Shown piece after piece: positions 14,550-20,381 of a DNA stretch of 20,381 bases (the first letter of the stretch is position 1; each line of letters opens with the position of its first letter). Origin of the DNA: an uncultured Collinsella sp. (GTDB lineage: Bacteria > Actinomycetota > Coriobacteriia > Coriobacteriales > Coriobacteriaceae); assembly GCA_900548075.1 (NCBI GenBank), contig URJD01000012.1, positions 1-20,381 of the forward strand, in the 5' to 3' direction. The notes below the pieces were generated by a model. The model was not told the DNA's origin and did not search any database. It saw only the letters and a list, made by a program, of their open reading frames with translations. The translations under genes were made by a program, and so were the position numbers.

Positions 14550-15686
14550 ATGCGTCTGCCCATGAATACCTCGCTTGCCACGCTTAAGCCCTCCGGCATC
14601 CGTCGGATTAACGCGCTCGCTGCCCAGCACCCGGGATGCATTGCGCTCGCGCTCGGCGAGCCCGATTTTCCCACGCCCGATGTGATTGGCGCCGAGGTGA
14701 CCGCTTCGTTGGACCGCGGCGACACGCACTATCCGCCCAACAACGGTCGTCCCGCCCTGCGCGAGGCGCTGTCTGCCTACATGGGGGACGCGGGCCTGGC
14801 GTTTTCGGCCGACGAGGTCATCCTGACCGACGGCGCGACCGAGGCCCTGTCGGCAACATTCATGGCTATGCTCAACCCCGGCGACGAGGTCATTATCCCC
14901 ACGCCGGCCTTTGGCCTGTACGAGAGCATCGTCGTGGCCAACCACGCCAAGGCGGTCTTTTTGGACACGGAGCCCGCGCAATTCCAGATTGACGAGGACG
15001 CGCTTCGTGCCTGCGTGACGCCGGCGACCAAGGCTATCGTCATCTGTTCGCCCAATAACCCCACGGGCTGCATCCTCAACGCGGCCTCGCTCGACGCCGT
15101 GGCGCGCGTGGCAGAGCAGGCGGGCATCTACGTAGTCTGCGACGACGTATATAACCGCCTGGTCTACGTGGGCGGCTACGAGCGATTTGCCCAGCGCCAC
15201 CCGGAGCTGCGCGATCAGACGGTGGTCATCGAGAGCTTCTCCAAGCCCTGGGCCATGACCGGTTGGCGCCTGGGCTGGCTCGCAGCGGCAGCTCCCGTCA
15301 TCGCCGAGATCGCTAAAGCTCACCAATACCTAGTATCGAGTGCCGTCTCCTTCGAAATGGACGCCGCAACGCGAGCCCTGACCGTCGACCCAACCCCCAT
15401 GCTCAAAGTCTACCGAGCCCGCCGCGAAAGCGTACTCGCAGCCTTAAACGCCATGGGCCTCGACGTAGTGGAACCAGCCGGCGCTTTCTACGCCTTCCCG
15501 AGCATCAAGCAATTCGGCCTAACCAGCGAAGACTTCTGTATCAAAGCCATCAAAGAGGCAAACGTAGCCCTAGTCCCGGGCGACTGCTTTGGAACCGAAG
15601 GCCACATCCGCCTAAGCTACTGCGTTTCCGACCAAGATTTGGACGAAGGCCTAAATCGCCTGTCCACCTTCATTTCAACCTTATAG
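14550..15686 (+). CDS. Class I/II pyridoxal-phosphate aminotransferase
   Basis: A 378-residue cytoplasmic PLP enzyme of the aspartate aminotransferase fold. Visible blocks are the N-terminal LALGEPDFPTPD with HYPPNNGRPALREA, DGATEALSATFMAML for cofactor phosphate, CSPNNPTG, the CDDVYNRLVY aspartate region, and SFSKPWAMTGWRLGW with the Schiff-base Lys232. A conserved Arg for the substrate carboxylate lies in HIRLSYC near the end. AAGGA is 5 nt before the ATG. The amino acid substrate cannot be decided. From about 15310 to the stop, codon choice changes sharply (GAA, CTA, GTA, GCA and AAA replace GAG, CTG, GTG, GCC and AAG), although the protein remains intact. Confidence 0.92.
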   Translation: MRLPMNTSLATLKPSGIRRINALAAQHPGCIALALGEPDFPTPDVIGAEVTASLDRGDTHYPPNNGRPALREALSAYMGDAGLAFSADEVILTDGATEALSATFMAMLNPGDEVIIPTPAFGLYESIVVANHAKAVFLDTEPAQFQIDEDALRACVTPATKAIVICSPNNPTGCILNAASLDAVARVAEQAGIYVVCDDVYNRLVYVGGYERFAQRHPELRDQTVVIESFSKPWAMTGWRLGWLAAAAPVIAEIAKAHQYLVSSAVSFEMDAATRALTVDPTPMLKVYRARRESVLAALNAMGLDVVEPAGAFYAFPSIKQFGLTSEDFCIKAIKEANVALVPGDCFGTEGHIRLSYCVSDQDLDEGLNRLSTFISTL

Positions 15687-15720
15687 CCCAACGGGACGCA
15701 ACACATCAGCCCACCGACCC

Positions 15721-15979
15721 AAGCATTATGAGTGGGGGCGTCAGCCAACGAAAACCCGGGCTGCCCAAAGTCAACGCAGGCACGCGCCGCCGAAGGCCAG
15801 GCGCAAGGTTTTCGTAGATTCCGCACGAGCCGAAGAGCACTTAATGTGCTCTTCGTGCGAGCCAGGACTTGACCGAGCGAAAACCTTGCGCCTGGCCTTC
15901 GGCGACGCGTGCTGGATGGTGGAATTGTGTGCAGCCCGGTTTTCCGTTGACCGACGCCGGGGTCCCCGCCATAATACTT
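15721..15979. repeat. 259-bp nested palindromic element before rplJ
   Basis: Matching inverted arms occur at four levels. The outer ends are AAGCATTATG (15721-15730) and CATAATACTT (15970-15979). Inside them 15746-15764 pairs with 15931-15949 (near-exact, shifted by one-base indels). Next 15780-15814 pairs with 15878-15912 (34 of 35). The core is a hairpin with GAAGAGCAC (15832-15840) and GTGCTCTTC (15846-15854) around TTAAT, extended by CGCAC/GTGCG. No open frame looks genuine. No clear target-site duplication is seen. It could be a MITE-like element, an inverted duplication, or a large protein-binding or cruciform-forming site. Confidence 0.85.
15947..15975 (+). promoter_or_regulatory. Promoter of the rplJ-rplL operon
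   Basis: -35 TTGACC (15947-15952, 5 of 6) and -10 CATAAT (15970-15975, 5 of 6) with an ideal 17-nt spacer. Transcription would start near 15982, just before the L10 leader. Both boxes lie in the right end of the palindromic element. Confidence 0.75.
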
Positions 15980-15996
15980 TCGGTTCACGCACGAAT

Positions 15997-16126
15997 CCGC
16001 TGCCAGAGACAGCCGGCGCAAACGGGTCTTACCCGCGAGCTTAATGGGATATCCCGCCAGCCGAGGTGGTCGAGTAGATATGTCTTCTCGCCCCCGTCGC
16101 TCATGCAGCGCGGGGGCTTTCTTTTT
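15997..16126 (+). ncRNA. Ribosomal protein L10 leader RNA
   Basis: The leader carries the conserved blocks of L10 leaders in Gram-positive bacteria: CAGAGACAGCCGG (from 16004), GAGCTTAATGGG (from 16037) and AGCCGAGGTGG (16059-16069), separated by small stems (CGGGT/ACCCG at 16023-16035). In this family the L10-(L12)4 complex binds the leader and represses its own operon. Here the leader runs into a terminator at 16090, so control is probably by attenuation. Confidence 0.85.
16090..16126 (+). terminator. Attenuator terminator in the L10 leader
   Basis: A stem GCCCCCG/CGGGGGC continued by CGCT/AGCG (one bulged T), with loop CATGC, followed by TTTCTTTTT. It ends 65 nt before rplJ, so rplJ-rplL expression must read through it. 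Confidence 0.85.
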
Positions 16127-16191
16127 GGACATGCCCCCGTCACGTCCTTGTGGCGGACCGTGCCCGGAAAGAATTCGAGGAGGTGTAATTC

Positions 16192-16713
16192 ATGCCCCAG
16201 CAGTACAAAATCGACAAGGTTGCAGAGATCGAGTCCCGTATCGCCGAGAACGCCGGTCTGTTTGTCGTCAACTACAACGGTCTGACGGTTAAGCAGGCTC
16301 AGGAGCTGCGTCATCAGCTTCGCGAGTGCGGCGCCGAGATGAAGGTCTACAAGAACAACCTGGTCAAGATCGCTCTCAAGAACCAGGAGCAGCCCGAGCT
16401 CGACGAGATTCTCGCCGGCCCCGTCGCTTATGTGTTCTACGAGTCCGAGCCGGTCGAGGCCGCTAAGGCCCTTAAGGACTTCTCCGCTAAGTCCAAGGGC
16501 GTCCTTGAGATCAAGGGCGGTATCTCCGACGGCAAGGCCGTTTCCGCTGATGATGTTAAGGCTATCGCCGAGCTGCCCACCAAGGATCAGCTTCTCGGCC
16601 AGATCGCCGGTCTCATCTCCGGTTTCGCTCGCGACATCGCTGTCTGCGTCAACGGCGTTTCCTCTGGTCTCGCTCGTTCGATCCAGCAGGTCTCCGAGCA
16701 GAAGGCAGCCTAG
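16192..16713 (+). CDS. rplJ: 50S ribosomal protein L10
   Basis: A 173-residue L10, the base of the ribosomal stalk that binds 23S rRNA and carries L7/L12 dimers. The N-terminal YKIDKVAEIESRIAENAGLFVVNYNGLTV and the KVYKNNLVKIAL segment are typical, and the C-terminal helix (from LPTKDQLLGQIAGLISG) is the L12 docking region. AGGAGG lies 8 nt before the ATG. It is the first gene of an operon with rplL and is preceded by an L10 leader, the expected site of autoregulation. Codon use is strongly biased to CGT, GCT, GTC and AAG, as in highly expressed genes. Confidence 0.98.
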   Translation: MPQQYKIDKVAEIESRIAENAGLFVVNYNGLTVKQAQELRHQLRECGAEMKVYKNNLVKIALKNQEQPELDEILAGPVAYVFYESEPVEAAKALKDFSAKSKGVLEIKGGISDGKAVSADDVKAIAELPTKDQLLGQIAGLISGFARDIAVCVNGVSSGLARSIQQVSEQKAA

Positions 16714-16728
16714 TCGCTGTTTTCACCC

Positions 16729-16796
16729 GCGGCGGCAACGCCGCACCCCTGGCGCATTCGCGCCGTGTTTTAACTGATCTCCGTGCATCCGCACGG
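16729..16796 (+). other. Three consecutive small stem-loops between rplJ and rplL
   Basis: The 102-nt spacer holds GCGGCG-GCAA-CGCCGC (16729-16744), GGCGC-ATTC-GCGCC (16751-16764, followed by GTGTTTT) and CCGTGC-ATCC-GCACGG (16781-16796). All are perfect stems with 4-nt loops; the first has a GNRA loop. They may be processing sites or protect the rplL message, which must be translated more than rplJ. Confidence 0.6.
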
Positions 16797-16815
16797 AAAC
16801 CGAAAGGACTTAGAA

Positions 16816-17193
16816 ATGGCTAAGCTTACCACCGATGAGATCATCGATGCTCTTAAGGAAATGACCCTTCTCGAGGCTTCCGAGCTCGTTAAGGCTATCG
16901 AGGACACCTTCGGCGTTTCCGCCGCTGCTCCTGCCGCTGTTGTCGCCGCTCCCGCTGCTGGCGCTGCTGAGGCCGAGGAGAAGACCGAGTTTGACGTCGT
17001 GCTCGAGGGCTTCGGCGACAACAAGATCCAGGTCATCAAGGCCGTCCGTGAGCTCACCAACCTTGGCCTGAAGGAGGCCAAGGAGGTCGTCGAGGGCGCT
17101 CCCAAGGCTGTTCTCGAGGGTGCCAAGAAGGAGGACGCCGAGGCTGCCAAGGAGAAGCTCGAGGCTGCTGGCGCTGCTGTCACCCTCAAGTAA
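16816..17193 (+). CDS. rplL: 50S ribosomal protein L7/L12
   Basis: A 125-residue stalk protein that recruits translation GTPases. The N-terminal dimerisation domain (residues 1 to about 35, LTTDEIIDALKEMTLLEASELV) binds L10. An Ala/Pro-rich hinge (about 38-58) follows. The C-terminal factor-binding domain has the typical KTEFDVVLEGFGDNKIQVIK and GLKEAKEVVEGAPK blocks. The start at 16816 has AAAGGA 7 nt upstream; an in-frame ATG at 16783 falls in a hairpin region and has no family support. It is the last gene of the operon and is followed by a strong terminator. Confidence 0.98.
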   Translation: MAKLTTDEIIDALKEMTLLEASELVKAIEDTFGVSAAAPAAVVAAPAAGAAEAEEKTEFDVVLEGFGDNKIQVIKAVRELTNLGLKEAKEVVEGAPKAVLEGAKKEDAEAAKEKLEAAGAAVTLK

Positions 17194-17221
17194 TCAGGCT
17201 TTCTCGCCAGATTTCTTTGCA

Positions 17222-17260
17222 GACGGGGTTCGCATTGCGAGCCCCGTCTTTTTTGTTTTT
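17222..17260 (+). terminator. Rho-independent terminator of rplJ-rplL
   Basis: A 12-bp stem (GACGGGGTTCGC/GCGAGCCCCGTC, one wobble) with loop ATT, followed by TTTTTTGTTTTT. Confidence 0.95.
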
Positions 17261-17383
17261 CGGTCCCTCGACATTGGTGGCTCAAACTGCCATGTTCTGT
17301 GATTTGCGTCGTATCGGGCGCCCTGCCGTTGGGCAATAAAATTGCACCATTCGAGCAATAATTTGCGTTGACCTGCTGAAGAA

Positions 17384-17411
17384 TTGTCTCTGCCTTGTAG
17401 CGACATATAGT
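17384..17411 (+). promoter_or_regulatory. Candidate promoter of galU
   Basis: -35 TTGTCT (17384-17389) and -10 TATAGT (17406-17411, 5 of 6) with a 16-nt spacer. The ~90-nt leader holds two small hairpins, TGCGGC/GCCGCA (17448-17464) and GGCGC/GCGCC (17472-17485), of unknown role. Confidence 0.5.
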
Positions 17412-17507
17412 TCCAGCGGTAAGATGCTTGGGTATCGCAATTTGGTCTGCGGCTGTGTGCCGCACGCATGGGGCGCTTTTGCGCCTGCGAAAGGATCTTT
17501 GAATAAC

Positions 17508-18416
17508 ATGAAGGCAATCATCCCCGCCGCCGGTCTTGGCACGCGTTTTCTGCCTGGCACCAAGTGCACGCCCAAAGAGATGCTGCCGGTGCTCGACAAG
17601 CCCGTCATTCAGTACGTCGTCGAGGAGGCGCTCGACCCCGAGGAAGTCGACGACGCCATCATCGTTACTTCTCCCGGCAAGCCCGAGCTACTGAACTACT
17701 TCCAGCCCGATCGCTCGCTCGAGAACCTGCTGCGCGAGCGCGGCAAGAACGCCTATGCCGATGCCGTCGCCCACGCTGGTGGTATGCCGGTCGACTTCCG
17801 TTATCAGTACGAGCCCAAGGGCCTCGGCCATGCTATCCGCTCTGCTGCCGACGCCGTGGCAGGGGAGAACTTCCTGGTTCTTCTGGGCGACTACGTTGTG
17901 CCTAACCGCGACATCTGCGACAAGATGCTCGCCGTTTCCAAGGAGCACGGTGGCGCTTCGGTTATCGCCGTCGCTGCTTGCTCGCCCGAGGAAGTCAGCC
18001 GCTACGGCGTTATCGCCGGCGAGCGCGTCGGTTCGCTCGAGGGCGCCGAGGGCGTTGCCGATGCCGAGCCGGGCGCTGTCTGGCGCATCGGCGGTCTGGT
18101 CGAGAAGCCTGCTCCCGAGGCGGCTCCGTCCAACCTGTACATCGTCGGTCGCTACCTGCTGAGCCCGCTGGTCATGGACCTGCTGGCAGATCAGCAGGCC
18201 GGCAAGGGCGGCGAGATCCAGCTCACCGACGCCATGGCCCGTTCGCTCGACCGCGAGGCCATGTATGCCGTCGTCATCGACCCGCTGTCGGGCTACGACA
18301 CCGGCACTCCCTCTGGCTGGATGGCCACCAACGCCCTCATGGCTGCAAGCGATCCTCGCTTTGCCAGCGCCTTCTGGGACGCCATCGACGAGCGCGGCGG
18401 CTTGATGCGCAAATAA
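17508..18416 (+). CDS. galU: UTP--glucose-1-phosphate uridylyltransferase
   Basis: A 302-residue cytoplasmic nucleotidyltransferase that makes UDP-glucose from UTP and glucose 1-phosphate for cell-surface polysaccharides and galactose metabolism. The N-terminal signature AAGLGTRFLPGTKCTPKEML binds nucleotide. Further typical blocks are QYEPKGLGHAI, LVLLGDYVV (metal/sugar site), RYGVIAGE, a VEKP block and GGEIQLTDAM. Length and order match GalU. The ATG at 17508 is chosen from the family N-terminus; AAGGA is rather far (12 nt), and an in-frame TTG at 17499 is less likely. It has its own promoter and terminator and lies between rplL and rpoB, which are adjacent in many bacteria. Confidence 0.97.
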   Translation: MKAIIPAAGLGTRFLPGTKCTPKEMLPVLDKPVIQYVVEEALDPEEVDDAIIVTSPGKPELLNYFQPDRSLENLLRERGKNAYADAVAHAGGMPVDFRYQYEPKGLGHAIRSAADAVAGENFLVLLGDYVVPNRDICDKMLAVSKEHGGASVIAVAACSPEEVSRYGVIAGERVGSLEGAEGVADAEPGAVWRIGGLVEKPAPEAAPSNLYIVGRYLLSPLVMDLLADQQAGKGGEIQLTDAMARSLDREAMYAVVIDPLSGYDTGTPSGWMATNALMAASDPRFASAFWDAIDERGGLMRK

Positions 18417-18436
18417 GCCTTCGGGCATCGACATTT

Positions 18437-18469
18437 ACGGGCGCGGACCTCGGTTCGCGCCCGTTTTTT
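18437..18469 (+). terminator. Rho-independent terminator of galU
   Basis: A stem of about 12 bp (ACGGGCGCGGAC/GTTCGCGCCCGT, one wobble) with a tight loop, followed by a run of T ending at 18469. It lies 20 nt after the galU stop. Confidence 0.93.
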
Positions 18470-18512
18470 ATAAGAGCTTCGATTGCTGGCTCTCTGTTCA
18501 CAGAAAATATAT

Positions 18513-18524
18513 GAACAGGTGTTC
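18513..18524. promoter_or_regulatory. LexA/SOS-box-like site upstream of rpoB
   Basis: GAACAGGTGTTC followed by GA fits the Gram-positive/actinobacterial SOS box GAACRNRYGTTCGA. A further half-site TGTTCA lies at 18495-18500. It is 180 nt before rpoB and about 80 nt before the likely rpoB promoter. A possible second promoter (TTGCTG 18483-18488, TATATG 18508-18513, 19-nt spacer) would overlap the box. Confidence 0.4.
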
Positions 18525-18602
18525 GATACACATACATCTACCTGCGTGTTTTCTGCTGAAAAACTTTGCTACTCCAAAAACTCAATCGCGTCAAGGCTTT
18601 TC

Positions 18603-18630
18603 TTGCCCAACGGTCGGTACCTGATAAACT
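18603..18630 (+). promoter_or_regulatory. Candidate promoter of rpoB
   Basis: -35 TTGCCC (18603-18608) and extended -10 TGA-TAAACT (-10 at 18625-18630) with a 16-nt spacer. The leader would be about 67 nt. The remaining intergenic DNA from 18470 holds only the LexA-like site. Confidence 0.5.
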
Positions 18631-18703
18631 ATTAGGTTGCGATAACTGGCGAAGCTATGCCTCGCCAACCCACCGAGCATTTCCGTGAAGGAGGAAAAAC
18701 CTG

Positions 18704-20381
18704 GTGACCTACGCATACACTGCCACTGAGCGCAAGCGCGTCAGCTTCGGGAAAATCCCGGAGGCCATGGAGCTCCCCAACCTTATCTCTGTTCAAAGGG
18801 AATCCTTTGAGCGTTTTAAGGACGAGGGCCTTCGTGAGGCGTTCAAGGAATCCAGCCCCATCCAGAGCCAGAACCATGTTCTCGAGGTTACCTTCGGCGA
18901 GCATCAGTTCGGCGACCCCGCGCACACCGTCGAGGAGTGCCGCGAGAAGGACATGACCTATCAGGCCCCGCTTCTGACCGACGTCCGTCTCACCAACAAG
19001 GAGACCGGCGAGATCAAGGAGCAGCTCGTCTTTATGGGCGACTTCCCCATGATGACCGATCAGGGCACCTTCATCATCAACGGTACCGAGCGTATCGTCG
19101 TCTCGCAGCTCGTCCGCTCCCCGGGCGTGTACTACAGCTCCGAGATGGATTCGGGCAAGCAGATCTACAAGGCCCAGATCATCCCGTCCCGCGGTGCCTG
19201 GCTTGAGTTTGAGGTCGACAAGCGCGACCAGCTCATGGTCTCCATCGACCGTAAGCGCAAGCAGAGCGCCACGATGTTCCTGCGCGCCCTTGGCATCGCC
19301 GTCACCAACGACGACATCATCGAGCTGCTCGGCAACTCCGATGTGATCAAGCGCACCCTGGAGCGCGATACCGCCCTCACCCGCGAGGACGCCCTCATCG
19401 AGATCTACCGTCGCCTGCGCCCGGGCGAGCCTCCCACCGTGGACGCTTCCCGCAGCCTGCTCGAGGGCCTGCTCTTTAACCCGCAGCGCTACGATCTGGC
19501 CCGCGTCGGTCGTTACAAGGTCAACAAGAAGCTCAACCTCACCACCGAGGAAGAGGTCACGGTGCTCACCGACGAGGATATCGTCGCGACGCTGCGCTAC
19601 CTGCTGTCCCTCGCTGCCGGCGAGCAGGGCTTCAAGGTCGACGACATCGACCACTTTGGCAACCGCCGCATCCGTACCGTCGGCGAGCTCGTCGCCAACC
19701 AGTTCCGTATCGGCATGAGCCGTATGGAGCGCGTCGTCCGTGAGCGCATGAGCTCCCAGGACATCGACGAGATCACCCCGCAGTCGCTCATCAACATCCG
19801 CCCGATCGTGGCCTCCATCAAGGAGTTCTTCGGTTCCTCGCAGCTCTCGCAGTTCATGGACCAGGCGAACCCCCTGACCGGTCTGACCCACAAGCGCCGT
19901 CTGTCCGCACTCGGCCCTGGCGGTCTTGCCGGCCACAAGTCCGGCTCCAGCCGCCGCACCAACGTGCCGACGGCCGTCCGCGACGTTCACAACTCGCACT
20001 ACAGCCGCATGTGCCCGATCGAGACCCCCGAAGGCCCCAACATCGGCCTGATCGGCTCGCTCGCCCTCTACGCCCGCGTCAACGAGTACGGCTTCATCGA
20101 GGCTCCGTTCCGCCGCGTCGAGAACGGCGTTGCCACCGACCAGATCGACTGGATGACCGCTGACGAGGAAGAGAAGCACGTCATCGCGCCGGCCAACACG
20201 CCGCTCGATCCCAAGACCAACGAGTTCATCACGACCGATGCCGAGGGCAAGCTTGTCCGTCCGCATACCGTGATCGCCCGTACCCGCGACTTCGACGGCT
20301 CCTTCGGCGCTCCCGCCGACGTGCCTGTCGAGGACGTCGACTACATGGACGTCTCGCCGCGTCAGATGCTCTCCGTCGCAG
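18704..20381 (+). CDS. rpoB: DNA-directed RNA polymerase beta subunit (5' part, runs off the window)
   Basis: The first 559 codons of RpoB, from a GTG with GGAGG 9 nt upstream. Family blocks are in order: the N-terminal FGKIPEAMELPNLISVQRESF, GDFPMMTDQGTFIINGTERI and VSQLVRSPGVYY, the lobe region, then the rifampicin cluster FFGSSQLSQFMDQANPLTGL, THKRRLSALGPGGL and CPIETPEGPNIGLIGSLA. Residues where resistance usually arises (E. coli D516, H526, S531) are wild type here. N518 of E. coli is replaced by Ala388. Between GPGGL and VRDVH, residues 409-424 do not match the usual TRERAGFE and are eight residues longer; HPTHYGR reads HNSHYSR. The frame is clean on both sides, and the other two frames do not restore the usual motif. 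The rest of the gene, and presumably rpoC, lie beyond 20381. Confidence 0.97.
   Translation, partial: MTYAYTATERKRVSFGKIPEAMELPNLISVQRESFERFKDEGLREAFKESSPIQSQNHVLEVTFGEHQFGDPAHTVEECREKDMTYQAPLLTDVRLTNKETGEIKEQLVFMGDFPMMTDQGTFIINGTERIVVSQLVRSPGVYYSSEMDSGKQIYKAQIIPSRGAWLEFEVDKRDQLMVSIDRKRKQSATMFLRALGIAVTNDDIIELLGNSDVIKRTLERDTALTREDALIEIYRRLRPGEPPTVDASRSLLEGLLFNPQRYDLARVGRYKVNKKLNLTTEEEVTVLTDEDIVATLRYLLSLAAGEQGFKVDDIDHFGNRRIRTVGELVANQFRIGMSRMERVVRERMSSQDIDEITPQSLINIRPIVASIKEFFGSSQLSQFMDQANPLTGLTHKRRLSALGPGGLAGHKSGSSRRTNVPTAVRDVHNSHYSRMCPIETPEGPNIGLIGSLALYARVNEYGFIEAPFRRVENGVATDQIDWMTADEEEKHVIAPANTPLDPKTNEFITTDAEGKLVRPHTVIARTRDFDGSFGAPADVPVEDVDYMDVSPRQMLSVA

Noticed and set aside
15617..16132. 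Minus-strand frame across the palindrome and L10 leader
   Set aside because: It covers structured non-coding elements and the end of the aminotransferase gene, with no ribosome binding site.
18632..20266. 544-codon open frame on the minus strand opposite rpoB
   Set aside because: It is the shadow of a GC-rich, strongly biased coding strand; the protein is low-complexity and rich in Gly, Val, Asp and Leu, with no family motif, while rpoB on the other strand is unmistakable.

Overview
The window is about 20 kb of GC-rich chromosomal DNA. The best guess from gene content is a Collinsella-like member of the Coriobacteriia (Actinomycetota), probably gut-associated and anaerobic. That placement is inference: actinobacterial-type L10/L12, GalU and RpoB, a fused FeoA-FeoB iron importer, a lone PTS EIIA, frequent GTG starts and strong AGGAGG-type ribosome binding sites. 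No tRNA, rRNA, CRISPR array, transposase or phage gene was found.

Left part (1-6334), all on the minus strand. Read in the direction of transcription: a lone EIIA of the PTS glucose family with an operator-like palindrome at its promoter; asnS with its own extended -10 promoter and terminator; a WYL-type regulator; and a three-gene ABC importer (Tat-like lipoprotein binding protein, LivH-type permease, ATPase) of the TrpXYZ-like class. The regulator lies just upstream of the importer promoter.

Middle part (6579-13795), all on the plus strand: an alpha/beta hydrolase, FeoA-FeoB, a SotB-like sugar efflux transporter, and a two-gene unit of a GH13 glycosidase and a hypoxanthine/uracil-DNA glycosylase-like protein. 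Two copies of a long stem-loop repeat sit in intergenic spaces here (7515-7577 and 11716-11778). A tandem array of ~61-bp hairpin units (7654-7842) lies before feoAB, whose 5' region carries two tandem metal-regulator-like operators.

Right part (13797-20381): an unrecognised minus-strand gene convergent with the glycosylase (1-bp gap) and divergent from a class I aminotransferase. The aminotransferase changes codon usage abruptly in its last third. A 259-bp nested palindrome follows, and its right end contains the promoter of rplJ-rplL. That operon has a well-preserved L10 leader with an attenuator. galU, with its own promoter and terminator, separates rplL from rpoB, which runs off the window.

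The most striking observation is in RpoB. The normally near-invariant stretch after GPGGL (fork loop 2, next to the rifampicin region) is replaced by an unrelated basic sequence about eight residues longer. Next in interest are the nested palindrome at the rplJ promoter, the two families of hairpin repeats, and a LexA-like site upstream of rpoB.
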